From the NCBI RefSeq assembly GCF_016889705.1, contig NZ_CP069526.1, positions 186,001-250,000 of the forward strand: a DNA stretch of 64,000 nucleotides, read 5' to 3'. This document shows, in pieces, positions 24,840-32,777 of the stretch. Numbering within the stretch: the first letter of the stretch is position 1; the number at the start of each line of letters is the position of its first letter. Source of the stretch: Amycolatopsis sp. FDAARGOS 1241. GTDB lineage: Bacteria; Actinomycetota; Actinomycetes; Mycobacteriales; Pseudonocardiaceae. The notes below the pieces were generated by a model that was given only the letters and a program-made list of their open reading frames with translations, ran no database searches and was not told the origin of the DNA. Both the position numbers and the translations under genes were made by a program.

Positions 24840-25340
24840 ATGGGCATGGCCGACAACGGGGAGCTGAGGCGGCTTTCGGAGCTGGTCGTGCGGGTGGTGG
24901 CCGCCGATCCGGGGCTGCGTGGTGAGGCGGAGGACGCGTGCCAGTCGGCTTGGCTGGAGTTCCTCAGGCGACCCGTCGGGGTGCGCGAGGAGTCCCGGCT
25001 CGGCGCCTGGTTGTCGACGGTCGCGCGGCGGCACGCGATCCGGTCGGTGGGGCGGCGGGCGCGAGGCGCCGAGGCAGCCCTGGCGCCGGACAACTCTGCC
25101 GAGTCGCCGGAAGCGGTCGCGGTGCGGGGCGACTTGGCCGCCGCGTTGTGGCGCACGGTCGAAGGACTGCCGGATCGGCACCGGCGGTTGATGTGGTTGC
25201 TGGCGCACCGGCCGGAACTTTCGGCTCGGGAGGTGGCGGCCGAGCTGGGCGTGTCGCCGAGCAGCCTGGGCAAGTTGCGGAGCCGGTGCCTGGCCGTGCT
25301 CAGGTACCGGCTCACCGCGCAGGGCTACAGCTACCCCTGA
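24840..25340 (+). CDS. small ECF-type RNA polymerase sigma factor
   Basis: A 166-residue sigma-70 family protein. Region 2 is LRRLSELVVRVVAADPGLRGEAEDACQSAWLEFLRRPVGVREESRLGAWLSTVARRHAIRSVGRRAR. Region 4 is LWRTVEGLPDRHRRLMWLLAHRPELSAREVAAELGVSPSSLGKLRSRCLAVLRYRL. The protein ends right after region 4. ATG at 24840 has AAAGGA upstream at good spacing; GTG at 24834 is an alternative. No anti-sigma gene is adjacent. It is divergent from the frameshifted winged-helix gene. The 168 bp after its stop hold three copies of GGAACCCGCC and no gene. Confidence 0.88.
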   Translation: MGMADNGELRRLSELVVRVVAADPGLRGEAEDACQSAWLEFLRRPVGVREESRLGAWLSTVARRHAIRSVGRRARGAEAALAPDNSAESPEAVAVRGDLAAALWRTVEGLPDRHRRLMWLLAHRPELSAREVAAELGVSPSSLGKLRSRCLAVLRYRLTAQGYSYP

Positions 25341-25508
25341 CCGGCGGACGAGGCCGGCGAGCCGGTCGGCAACCGCTGCGGGTCAGTGGGATCCCGCCGG
25401 GTCAGCAGAACGCAGGCAGCGGAACCCGCCGGCCAGCAGGAAGCGGGCCGGGGAACCCGCCAAAGAAGCGGTTCAGCGGAACCCGCCAGGCCAGCAGAAA
25501 TCCGCCCG

Positions 25509-25889
25509 TCAGCCCGTGATCTCGTGGAGGCAGAGCACGTTGCCCTCCGAATCCGAGAACCACGCCGCCCGTTCTTTTCCCACCTGGGCGATGTGGTCGA
25601 CGGTCTTCAGACCCTCCATGTCGATGTCCTGGAACTCCACGCCGCGGTTCTCCAGGGCCGACAGCTCGGCCGGGAGGTCGGACACTTCGAAGCTCAGGGC
25701 CGTGTTGGGGCTCTGCGAGCCCGGCGGCATGGGACGCAGGCCGATGGTGCCGGCGCCGGCCGCGAAGTACTGGGTGCCGTCCTCCCCAGTGGCGACGGGG
25801 GCGAGACCGAGGGCGTCCGAGTAGAAGTGGGCGGCGCGGGAGGCGTCGCTCACCGGGAGCATGATCGTGATGGTCGAGTCGGTGAGCAT
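25509..25889 (-). CDS. VOC-family protein (glyoxalase-like)
   Basis: A 126-residue single VOC unit: STITIMLPVSDASRAAHFYSDALGLAPVATGEDGTQYFAAGAGTIGLRPM, then TALSFEVSDLPAELSALENRGVEFQDIDMEGLKTVDHIAQVGKERAAWFSDSEGNVLCLHEITG. The first histidine ligand position is replaced (TIMLPV) and only the C-terminal LCLHE keeps typical polar residues, so it may be a binding or resistance-type VOC rather than an enzyme. ATG at 25889. It is located 47 bases downstream of the MarR gene on the same strand and may be co-transcribed with it. Confidence 0.85.
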   Translation of the reverse strand: MLTDSTITIMLPVSDASRAAHFYSDALGLAPVATGEDGTQYFAAGAGTIGLRPMPPGSQSPNTALSFEVSDLPAELSALENRGVEFQDIDMEGLKTVDHIAQVGKERAAWFSDSEGNVLCLHEITG

Positions 25890-25936
25890 GTCAAAAGCAT
25901 GCGCCGACCAGGCAAAACGCCGGTAGTGCCCGTTTT

Positions 25937-26389
25937 TCAGCCGTTGACCGAACGCAGGGTCCGCATGGCCGACGCCAGCGAAGCCGCCTCGTCGCCCAAG
26001 GGCGCCAGGACGATGCGGCGCAGGATCTCCGCACCCGCGGACCGGGCCTTCAGCGCGACGTCGAGGCCGTGCTCGGTCAGCGACGCGAACGTGACGCGCC
26101 GGTCGTCCGGGCTCGGGACGCGGCAGATGAGGTCCGCCGCGACGAGCCGGTCGGCCACTTTCGTGAAACCGCCGCTGGACAGCGCAGCCTCGGTGGCCAG
26201 GCGGGTCATCGGCATGCGGTGGTCGGGCGACCGCACGAGCCTCAGCAGGATGTCGAACGACGCGGGTGCCAGGCCGAAGCGGTCGGCGATCTCGCCCATC
26301 AGCTTGTCCTGGGTGGCCAGGTAGCCTTCGATGACGAGGCCCCACCAGGTCACGATCTCGTCGTCGTCCGTGCGCGGGTCAGGTGTCAC
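25937..26389 (-). CDS. MarR-family regulator, probable MhqR-type repressor
   Basis: A winged-helix regulator of about 150 residues: EIVTWWGLVIEGYLATQDKLMGEIADRFGLAPASFDILLRLVRSPDHRMPMTRLATEAALSSGGFTKVADRLVAADLICRVPSPDDRRVTFASLTEHGLDVALKARSAGAEILRRIVLAPLGDE, with recognition helix SSGGFTKVADRLV and wing SPDDRRVTFASL. The start is uncertain between GTG at 26389 and GTG at 26416; neither has a strong ribosome site. It is divergent from a ring-cleavage dioxygenase and a carboxylesterase, the same partners as Bacillus MhqR (mhqO, mhqD). A near-palindrome between them is the probable operator. The inducer is likely a quinone or catechol, by analogy. Confidence 0.85.
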   Translation of the reverse strand: MTPDPRTDDDEIVTWWGLVIEGYLATQDKLMGEIADRFGLAPASFDILLRLVRSPDHRMPMTRLATEAALSSGGFTKVADRLVAADLICRVPSPDDRRVTFASLTEHGLDVALKARSAGAEILRRIVLAPLGDEAASLASAMRTLRSVNG

Positions 26390-26422
26390 GGGCCACAGGT
26401 TACCCCACAGTCTCACCGGAAT

Positions 26423-26440
26423 ATATCTTGCGCGCGAGAG
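26423..26440. promoter_or_regulatory. MhqR-like operator in the marR/dioxygenase promoter region
   Basis: ATATCTTGCGCGCGAGAG is centred on the near-palindrome TCTTGCGCGCGAGA, 44 bases before the dioxygenase ATG. The identical 18 bases occur in reverse orientation at 14612-14630 upstream of a VOC gene. Exact recurrence of 18 bases with dyad symmetry in two promoters argues for a shared repressor. Confidence 0.75.
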
Positions 26441-26483
26441 GTTTTGCGGGTTAGCGTTGAGCAACAGCACCCGAGGAGACCCG

Positions 26484-27449
26484 ATGTCCATCAAGACCAG
26501 CGGGCTGCACCACGTCACCGCCATCGGCGGCCACCCGCAGCGCAACGTCGACTTCTACTCCCGGACCCTGGGGCTGCGGCTGGTGAAGACCACCGTCAAC
26601 TTCGACGACCCGGGCACCTACCACCTCTACTACGGCGACCAGTCGGGCAAACCCGGCTCGCTCATGACCTTCTTCCCGTGGCCCGACGCGCCCAGCGGCC
26701 GCCTCGGCACCGGGCAGGCGACTACCACGGCGTTCTCCGTCCCGGAATCCTCGCTCGGCTGGTGGCAGCAGCACCTCAAGGAACAGGGCGTCGAAACCAG
26801 CAAGATCCGCAACGCGGACAACGAAGAGACGCTCACCTTCCGCGACCCCGACGGCCTGCAGATCGCCCTCGTCGCGCACCCGCAGGGAGACCCGCGCGAC
26901 CCGTGGGACACGAAGCTCGTCCCGGCGGAGAACGCCATCCGCGGCCTGCACTCGGTCACGCTCTCGGTGTCCGAAGAGGACGCGACGGCCGGCATGTTCA
27001 CCGACGGGCTCGGACTTTCCTTCCACAGCCAGGAGGCAAACCGCTTCCGCTTCGAGGCGGGCGCGGGCGGCCCCGGTGCGTACGTCGACGTCCTGGTGAC
27101 GCCGGAAGTCCCGCGTGGACTCGTCGCCACCGGCACCGTGCACCACGTCGCCTGGCGCGCGCCCGACGAGCCGACACAGGCCGCGTGGCGGGAAGAGCTG
27201 GTGGACAAGGGCGTGCGTGTGACGTCCATCCTGGACCGGCAGTACTTCCGCTCCATCTACTTCCGCGAACCCGGCGGCACGCTGCTCGAGGTGGCCACCG
27301 ACGCACCCGGCTTCGCCGTCGACGAGCCGTTGCTCGAACTCGGCCGCGCGCTGAAGCTGCCGCCGTGGCTCGAACCGCGCCGCGACGAGATCCAGCACAT
27401 GCTGCCGAAGCTCAACCTCCCCACCGAGAACAACCCGGAGCTGGCATGA
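26484..27449 (+). CDS. ring-cleaving dioxygenase (MhqO/MhqA-like VOC protein)
   Basis: A 321-residue protein with two VOC modules. Metal ligands are in SGLHHVTAIGGHPQRNVDFYSRTLGLRLVKTTVNFDDPGTYHLYYGD (first H), VHHVAWRAPDEPTQAAWREELVDKGVRVTSILDRQYFRSIYFREPGGTLLEVATDAPGF (H and E). This is the pattern of the Bacillus mhqO/mhqA extradiol dioxygenases linked to hydroquinone resistance. ATG at 26484 has GAGGAGA upstream. The 3' end overlaps the esterase start by ATGA, so they are co-translated. Expression is probably de-repressed by the divergent MarR protein. Confidence 0.92.
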   Translation: MSIKTSGLHHVTAIGGHPQRNVDFYSRTLGLRLVKTTVNFDDPGTYHLYYGDQSGKPGSLMTFFPWPDAPSGRLGTGQATTTAFSVPESSLGWWQQHLKEQGVETSKIRNADNEETLTFRDPDGLQIALVAHPQGDPRDPWDTKLVPAENAIRGLHSVTLSVSEEDATAGMFTDGLGLSFHSQEANRFRFEAGAGGPGAYVDVLVTPEVPRGLVATGTVHHVAWRAPDEPTQAAWREELVDKGVRVTSILDRQYFRSIYFREPGGTLLEVATDAPGFAVDEPLLELGRALKLPPWLEPRRDEIQHMLPKLNLPTENNPELA

Positions 27450-28051
27450 GCGCGCTCGAGCACAAGTACGTCGAAGGTGACCCGGCGAAGCCGGTGCTGC
27501 TCCTGCTGCACGGCACCGGCGGCGGTCCCGACGACCTCCTCGGCCTGGCGCGCGAGCTGAGCCCCGGCTCGGCGACGCTCGCCCCGGCCGGGCCGGTGTC
27601 GGAATTCGGTGCCGCGCGGTGGTTCCGCCGGCTCGCCGAGGGCGTGTTCGACCACGAGGACGTGGTGCGGCGCGCCAACGAGCTCGCCGACTTCGTCACG
27701 TGGGCCCGCGAGGAGTACGGCCTGGGTGATCGACGGCTGGTGGCCGTCGGTTTCTCCAACGGTGCCAACATCGCCGCCGCGGTCACGCTGCTGCGGCCCG
27801 AAGTCCTGAGGGAAGCCGCCCTGTTCTCCGGCATGTCCCCGGTTCCGCAGCCGCCCGAGTTCGACCTGTCGGGCTCGCGCGTGTTCCTCTCCAACGGCGA
27901 GCAGGACCCGATGGCGCCGCTGTCCTCGACGGAGGAGTACATCCGGTTGCTGGAGGAGCGGCACGCGGACGTGACGGTCCACCGTCAGCCCGGCGGGCAC
28001 CAGATCACGCTCGACGGCGTCCGCGCGGCCCGGGAGTGGCTCGCTCGCTAG
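27446..28051 (+). CDS. carboxylesterase/phospholipase-type alpha/beta hydrolase (MhqD-like)
   Basis: A 201-residue alpha/beta hydrolase. The oxyanion strand is VLLLLHGTGGGPDDLLGLARELSPG, the nucleophile elbow VAVGFSNGANIAAAV (Ser about residue 103), the acid LSNGEQDPMAPLSSTEEY and the histidine in RQPGGHQITLDGV. Its size and partner match MhqD of the quinone-response operon. Translationally coupled to the dioxygenase through ATGA (27446-27449). It ends 10 bases before the dipeptidase gene, which may be read through. Confidence 0.92.
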   Translation: MSALEHKYVEGDPAKPVLLLLHGTGGGPDDLLGLARELSPGSATLAPAGPVSEFGAARWFRRLAEGVFDHEDVVRRANELADFVTWAREEYGLGDRRLVAVGFSNGANIAAAVTLLRPEVLREAALFSGMSPVPQPPEFDLSGSRVFLSNGEQDPMAPLSSTEEYIRLLEERHADVTVHRQPGGHQITLDGVRAAREWLAR

Positions 28052-28061
28052 GGTCGACCCC

Positions 28062-29198
28062 ATGACTTCCGGGGCACTCGAGCGCGCGACGAACCTGCTG
28101 AGCAAGACGATCCTGTCCGACGGTCACAACGATCTCCCGTGGGAGCTGCGGAAGCAGGGTGGACCCGACCCCGCTGCCGCGGCCGCGGCGCTCGACCTGA
28201 CCATGCGCCAGCCGTCGCTGCACACCGATTTCCCCAAGCTGGCGGACGGAAAGCTCGGCATGCAGTTCTGGTCGGTCTACGTGCCGTGCCAGTTCGAAGG
28301 CGACAGCGCGGTCACGGCCGTGCTGGAGCAGATCGAGGTCGTGTACCAGCTCGCCCAGCGCTACCCCGACCGCCTGCGCATCGTGACCACGGCCGACGAA
28401 GCCGAAGCCGCGTTCGCCGACGGCCGGATCGCGTCGCTGCTCGGCGCCGAAGGCGGCCACAGCATCGCCGAATCCCTGGGCGTGCTGCGGATCCTGCGCC
28501 GCCTCGGCGTGCGGTACCTGACGCTGACGCACAACTTCAACACCACGTGGGCCGACTCCGGCACCGACGAACCCGCGCACGGCGGGCTCACCGACTTCGG
28601 CCGCGAGGTCGTGCGCACGATGAACGAGATCGGCATGCTGGTCGACCTCTCGCACGTCGCGCCGAGCACCATGCGCGCCGCGCTCGAGGTCTCCAGCGCG
28701 CCGGTGATCTTCAGCCACTCGTCGTGCATCGCGGTCAACGACCACCCGCGCAACATCCCCGACGACGTTCTCGCGCAGCTGCCCGGCAACGGCGGCGTCG
28801 CGATGATGACGTTCGTGCCCGCCTTCATCTCGCCGGCCGTCTCCGCGTGGGACGAGGAGCTCAAGGCCGCGATGACGGCCGCGGGCCAGGAGTTCCGCAA
28901 CCTCGGCCGGCGTACCCGCTTCGCCGAGACCTGGGACGGGCCGCCGAAGCCCAAGGCGACGGTCGCCGACGTCGTCGCGCACGTCGAGCACGCGCGTGAG
29001 GTCGCCGGCGTCGACCACATCGGCCTCGGCGGCGATTACGACGGCGTCGCTTCGCTGCCGGAGGGCCTGGAGGACGTGTCGAAGTACCCGGTGCTGTTCG
29101 CCGCGCTGATGGAGCGCGGCTGGAGCGACGAGGATTGCGCGAAGCTCGCCGGCCGCAACGCGCTGCGGGTGCTGCGGGACGTCGACCTCGAGCGCTGA
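28062..29198 (+). CDS. membrane-dipeptidase-like zinc dipeptidase (peptidase M19)
   Basis: A 378-residue metallo-dipeptidase cleaving L-D or L-L dipeptides. Zinc-site motifs are SDGHNDLPWELRK, SLLGAEGGHSIAESLGVLRILRRLGVRYLTLTHNFNTTWADSG, MLVDLSHVAPSTM, VIFSHSSCIAVNDHPRN and the C-terminal HIGLGGDYDGVASLPEGLEDVSKYP. No signal peptide is seen, so it should be cytoplasmic. ATG at 28062. It follows the MhqD-like gene after 10 bases but is widespread without that context. Confidence 0.95.
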   Translation: MTSGALERATNLLSKTILSDGHNDLPWELRKQGGPDPAAAAAALDLTMRQPSLHTDFPKLADGKLGMQFWSVYVPCQFEGDSAVTAVLEQIEVVYQLAQRYPDRLRIVTTADEAEAAFADGRIASLLGAEGGHSIAESLGVLRILRRLGVRYLTLTHNFNTTWADSGTDEPAHGGLTDFGREVVRTMNEIGMLVDLSHVAPSTMRAALEVSSAPVIFSHSSCIAVNDHPRNIPDDVLAQLPGNGGVAMMTFVPAFISPAVSAWDEELKAAMTAAGQEFRNLGRRTRFAETWDGPPKPKATVADVVAHVEHAREVAGVDHIGLGGDYDGVASLPEGLEDVSKYPVLFAALMERGWSDEDCAKLAGRNALRVLRDVDLER

Positions 29199-29266
29199 AA
29201 CACCGGTACTCACCCGTTAGGGTTCCAGAACCGGCGTTCGCGCGGGTCGGGGCGGACAATCAGGGC

Positions 29267-29653
29267 ATGTCCCACGCACGAAGTGACCACACCACCGGAG
29301 CCACGGGCTCCGGGACCCCCGAGGCGCCGGGTGTCGAGGTGCCCGGGACCGAACCGATTCCGACTCAGCCGGGTGGCACGTCCACACCGACCAAGCCCGG
29401 GAAGAAGCGCCCGACGCGCGTCAGCGGTGCTTGGATCGCGGCGGTCGTGGCCATCGTGCTGCTGGCGTTCCTGCTGGTGTTCATCCTGCAGAACCTGGAC
29501 AGCGTGACGGTGCACTTCCTCGGCATGTCGGGCAGCCTGCCGCTCGGCATCGCGATGCTGCTGGCGGCACTCGGCGGCATGATCGTGATCGCCCTGGTCG
29601 GGGGAGCCCGGATCTACCAGCTGAAGAAGCAGTCCAAGCGCCTGCAGAAGTGA
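29267..29653 (+). CDS. LapA-family (DUF1049) two-helix membrane protein
   Basis: A 128-residue protein. A disordered Pro/Thr/Gly-rich N-terminal tail of about 50 residues is followed by two membrane helices (GAWIAAVVAIVLLAFLLVFILQN and LGIAMLLAALGGMIVIALVGGARI) joined by the LapA hairpin LDSVTVHFLGMSGSLP. It ends with a basic cytoplasmic tail (YQLKKQSKRLQK). The role of LapA homologues in actinobacteria is not established. ATG at 29267. A strong hairpin follows the stop. Confidence 0.88.
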   Translation: MSHARSDHTTGATGSGTPEAPGVEVPGTEPIPTQPGGTSTPTKPGKKRPTRVSGAWIAAVVAIVLLAFLLVFILQNLDSVTVHFLGMSGSLPLGIAMLLAALGGMIVIALVGGARIYQLKKQSKRLQK

Positions 29654-29663
29654 CGGGGTCCGG

Positions 29664-29710
29664 CCCGGTGGACGTCGCGCGCCGAAACCGGCGGTGCGAC
29701 ATCCACCGGG
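29664..29710. terminator. bidirectional terminator-like hairpin
   Basis: CCCGGTGGACGTCGC (29664-29678) pairs with GCGACATCCACCGGG (29696-29710), 14 of 15 positions, around a 17-base loop. It lies between the converging lapA-like gene and the maleylpyruvate-isomerase-like gene, starting 11 bases after the lapA-like stop. No long T-run is present. Confidence 0.75.
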
Positions 29711-29775
29711 GACACGTGTGCCCGGCCGGGTGAGCTCCGCCGCCGCAAACGCCCGCGGGCCGCCAAACGCCGCCG

Positions 29776-30624
29776 TCAGACGATGATCGACACCATCTCC
29801 AGCGCCGCCGCGCAAACGCTTTCGTCGCCCTTCGCGGAGATGCGATCCGCCACGTCCGCGGGCTGGACCATGCGCACGCACAGCCGCCAGAACGTGTCAG
29901 CGTCCGTCGTCACCGACGCGAGCGGCGCGCGCGACGACGGCGCCCCGCAGTCGAGCGTCCAGCCACCGGACGTGGCGCGAGCGGTCCACCGGCCACCGCT
30001 TCGGCCCGTGACGGTGTAGCCGACCTGCCGGCCGCTGCGTGCCGTGACGTCGCGCAAGGTGTGCGGCAGTGCGCGCATGAAGGTGTCCACCACCGGCGCG
30101 CGGAACTCCGGGCCGTCGAGCAGCGGCGCGCCCACGGCTTCGCGGATCTGCTGCTGGTGCACCCACAGCTCCGTGTACTCGCGCGCCACGTCGAGCCACC
30201 GCGGTGCCGGCGCCGGGCCCGCCCACGTGACGGGCCCGCCGAGCTCGTCGAGGTCGTGGCGCTTCCACATCTCGGTGAGCTGCGCGGTGCTGTCCACGAC
30301 CATGGCGAACAGCACCTCCGGCGACAGCCGCCGGCACGCGCGCACCCACTCGTCGTTGCTGCGGTGGATGAACGCGGGGAAGGCCTCGCCCGGCGCGGGC
30401 GAGACCGCTTCGTAGCCGTCGCGGTCGCGGGAGAGCCGGCCGAGCTTGTCGCCCAGCACGTGGGCGACGAGGTCGTGAACGCTCCAGCCGGGGCACGCCG
30501 TCGGCGCCGCCCACTGGTCCGCGTCGAGGTCGGTGAGCACGCTGACCAGGGCTTGTTCCTCGCGGGCGAACAGCGGGAGGACGTCGATCGGCAGTCCCCA
30601 GTGCGTCGCGGTCATGGGCGTCAT
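29776..30624 (-). CDS. maleylpyruvate isomerase-like DinB-fold protein (mycothiol-type)
   Basis: A 282-residue protein of the TIGR03083-type family. The N-terminal DinB-like helical domain (LPLFAREEQALVSVLTDLDADQWAAPTACPGWSVHDLVAHVLGDKLGRLSRDRD) has the PGWSVxDLVAHV motif and a histidine metal ligand. A further H-x-x-x is found in YTELWVHQQQIREAVG. The C-terminal part is SCP2-like (GWTLDCGAPSSRAPLASVTTDADTFWRLCVRMV). Related enzymes use mycothiol as cofactor. The start may be ATG at 30624 or nine bases later. The substrate is unknown. Confidence 0.88.
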   Translation of the reverse strand: MTPMTATHWGLPIDVLPLFAREEQALVSVLTDLDADQWAAPTACPGWSVHDLVAHVLGDKLGRLSRDRDGYEAVSPAPGEAFPAFIHRSNDEWVRACRRLSPEVLFAMVVDSTAQLTEMWKRHDLDELGGPVTWAGPAPAPRWLDVAREYTELWVHQQQIREAVGAPLLDGPEFRAPVVDTFMRALPHTLRDVTARSGRQVGYTVTGRSGGRWTARATSGGWTLDCGAPSSRAPLASVTTDADTFWRLCVRMVQPADVADRISAKGDESVCAAALEMVSIIV

Positions 30625-30689
30625 CCAACACCACGCCGGATTGGCTACCCGCAGGTAGCATCAGCGCGGAGCACGAGGAGGACAGGCCT

Positions 30690-31481
30690 GTGGACAGTCA
30701 GCGACCGAACGGCCGCGTCTCGGCCGGGGACGTGGCCGACGTGGCCCGCCGCGCCGGGCAGCTGGCCGGCTGGGCCGCGCGCGCCGGGTTCGGGCTCACG
30801 CGCAAGCTGCCTGTGCTCGACTCCGCCGAGCGCGGGATCCGGCAGGTCGAGCGCACGCTGCTGAGCGAGCTGCGCCGCCGCCTCGACGAGGTCGACGACC
30901 CGTACCACGCGGCGCTCACCGCGGCGTCGGCGATGCACCGCGGCGAAACCAACGGCCGCGTGGCCGAGCCGGCCGTGACCCTCGTGCCGGGCCGTCAGCA
31001 CGAAGAGCCGCTGCGCGCCGCGATGGCCGAGCTGCTCAACCACTCCATCGGCTTCGGCCGCGACCGGGCCCGCGAGTACTTCTACGCGATCATCCTGCGC
31101 CAGCTCACCCCCGACGAGGCGCGCATCCTCGCCGCGCTGGCCGACGGTTCGCCGTTCCCGACGGTCGACATCGCCGAGCGCACGAGCCTCGGCGCCGCCG
31201 GGCGGATCGTGCTGCGCAACGCGTCGACGGTCGGCAAAGCGGCCGGGGTGTCGCTGCCCGACCAGGTGCCCGGTTACGTCACGCGACTGATCGGTCTCGG
31301 CCTCGCCGACCTCGACGAAGAGGTGCCCGCGCTCGAAACCCAGTACGAAATCCTGCTGACCGACGAGACCGTGCGCGAGGTGGAGAAGCAGGTGAAGCGG
31401 GTGAAGGTGATCCGCCGGACCGTGCACATCTCCCGGCTCGGTGCTCAGTTCTGGCAGGCCTGCGACCCGAGCCTGGGCTAG
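30690..31481 (+). CDS. DUF4393 (Abi-alpha-like) protein
   Basis: A 263-residue soluble protein. The central part LRAAMAELLNHSIGFGRDRAREYFYAIILRQLTPDEARILAALADGSPFPTVDIAERT and VPGYVTRLIGLGLADLDEEVPALETQYEILLTDETVREVEKQV fits DUF4393, a family that includes Abi-alpha abortive-infection proteins. An N-terminal amphipathic segment (VADVARRAGQLAGWAARAGFGLTRKLP) resembles the membrane-associated start of the family. The GTG start at 30690 follows GAGGAGGA. The next gene, DUF445, starts two bases after its stop. Phage defence is only one possibility; the conserved context here looks like housekeeping. Confidence 0.7.
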   Translation: MDSQRPNGRVSAGDVADVARRAGQLAGWAARAGFGLTRKLPVLDSAERGIRQVERTLLSELRRRLDEVDDPYHAALTAASAMHRGETNGRVAEPAVTLVPGRQHEEPLRAAMAELLNHSIGFGRDRAREYFYAIILRQLTPDEARILAALADGSPFPTVDIAERTSLGAAGRIVLRNASTVGKAAGVSLPDQVPGYVTRLIGLGLADLDEEVPALETQYEILLTDETVREVEKQVKRVKVIRRTVHISRLGAQFWQACDPSLG

Positions 31482-31482
31482 C

Positions 31483-32727
31483 GTGGGCGCCTTCCTCGCC
31501 GGCCTCGTCGACGACTTCGCCCGCCATTGGCCGCTCTACGTCTCGATCCCCGTCGTCGCCGCGCTCATCGGGTACGGCACGAAGCTCGTCGCGATCCGGA
31601 TGATGTTCCAGCCCGTGGAGTTCCTGGGGATCAAGCCGTTCCTCGGCTGGCAGGGCATCGTGCCCAAGCGCGCCGCGCGGATGGCGAGCATCGCGTGCGA
31701 CACCATGACGGAGCAGCTGATCAAGCCGGCCGAGATCGTCGCGCGGCTCGACGCCGAGCGGATCGCGCGCGAGATCGAGAAACCGTTGCAGGCGGCGGTC
31801 GAAGACATCGTGCGCGAGGTCGCGGGCCACTACCGGCCGGGACTGTGGGAGTCGCTGCCGGTGGGCGTGCAGCGGCTGCTGATCCAGCGCGTGCAGACCG
31901 AGTCGCCGCACATGGTCAAGGCCGTGCTGGAGCTCATCAAGTCCGATGTGGACAGCGTGTTCGACCTCAAGGGCATGGTCGTCACGAGCCTGGTGAAGGA
32001 CAAGCGCCTGCTCAACCGGATCTTCCAGGAGGCGGGTGCGCGGGAGTTCACGTTCATCGCCCGGTCGGGCCTGGTGTTCGGCGGCCTGATCGGCGTGATC
32101 CAGATGATCGCCTGGGTGCTGTTCAAGTTCCCGCCGATCATGCCGGTCTTCGGTCTCTTCACCGGCTGGTTCACCGACTGGCTCGCGCTGCGCATGATCT
32201 TCTACCCGCTGGAGCCGAAGCGGTACTTCGGCGTGCAGTGGCAGGGCCTGTTCCTCAAGCGGCGCGCGGAGGTGGCCGAGTCGTACGGCGCGTTGATCGC
32301 CAAGGAGATCATCACACCGCACAACGTCATCGAGGCCATCCTGCGCGGCCCGCTGTCCGACCGCGTGCTCGGGCTGATCCAGCGCCAGCTCGACGTGGAG
32401 ATCGGCCGCGCCGCGAACGTCGCGAAGCCGCTGCTGGTGTTCGCCATCGGCAGCCGTCGCTACCAGGACGTGAAGTTCACGATCTCCGAGCAGATCATGG
32501 CACGCCTGCCCGAGACGATGCGCTACATCGAGGATTACGCCACCGACGCAATGGACATCCGCAACGTGCTGGTCACCAAGATGAAAGAACTCCCGCCCGA
32601 GGAGTTCGAGCAGTTGCTGCGCCCGGCGTTCCAGCAGGACGAGTGGATCCTCATCGCGACGGGCGCCGTACTCGGGTTTTTGGTAGGAGAGGGCCAAGTT
32701 CTGCTGCTGGAGCACCTCGCCTCTTGA
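31483..32727 (+). CDS. DUF445 family membrane protein
   Basis: A 414-residue DUF445 protein (YheB-like). There is an N-terminal membrane helix (LYVSIPVVAALIGYGTKLVAIRMMFQPVEFLG) with the GYGTKxxAIxMMFxP motif, repeated in the middle (PVFGLFTGWFTDWLALRMIFYPLEPKRYF). The two are separated by a long helical domain, and a C-terminal helix follows (WILIATGAVLGFLVGEGQVLL). The GTG at 31483 lies just after the DUF4393 stop, so the two are co-translated. The role is unknown; envelope function is likely. Confidence 0.9.
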   Translation: MGAFLAGLVDDFARHWPLYVSIPVVAALIGYGTKLVAIRMMFQPVEFLGIKPFLGWQGIVPKRAARMASIACDTMTEQLIKPAEIVARLDAERIAREIEKPLQAAVEDIVREVAGHYRPGLWESLPVGVQRLLIQRVQTESPHMVKAVLELIKSDVDSVFDLKGMVVTSLVKDKRLLNRIFQEAGAREFTFIARSGLVFGGLIGVIQMIAWVLFKFPPIMPVFGLFTGWFTDWLALRMIFYPLEPKRYFGVQWQGLFLKRRAEVAESYGALIAKEIITPHNVIEAILRGPLSDRVLGLIQRQLDVEIGRAANVAKPLLVFAIGSRRYQDVKFTISEQIMARLPETMRYIEDYATDAMDIRNVLVTKMKELPPEEFEQLLRPAFQQDEWILIATGAVLGFLVGEGQVLLLEHLAS

Positions 32728-32777
32728 TCACAGCGCTACTGTGCTGCCGTCGGGACAGGGGCGTCGAGGGGTGTGGC

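Noticed and set aside
25341..25508. Three copies of GGAACCCGCC after the small sigma gene, considered as operators
   Set aside because: They lie at gene 3' ends with irregular spacing and no dyad; more likely local GC-rich repetition.
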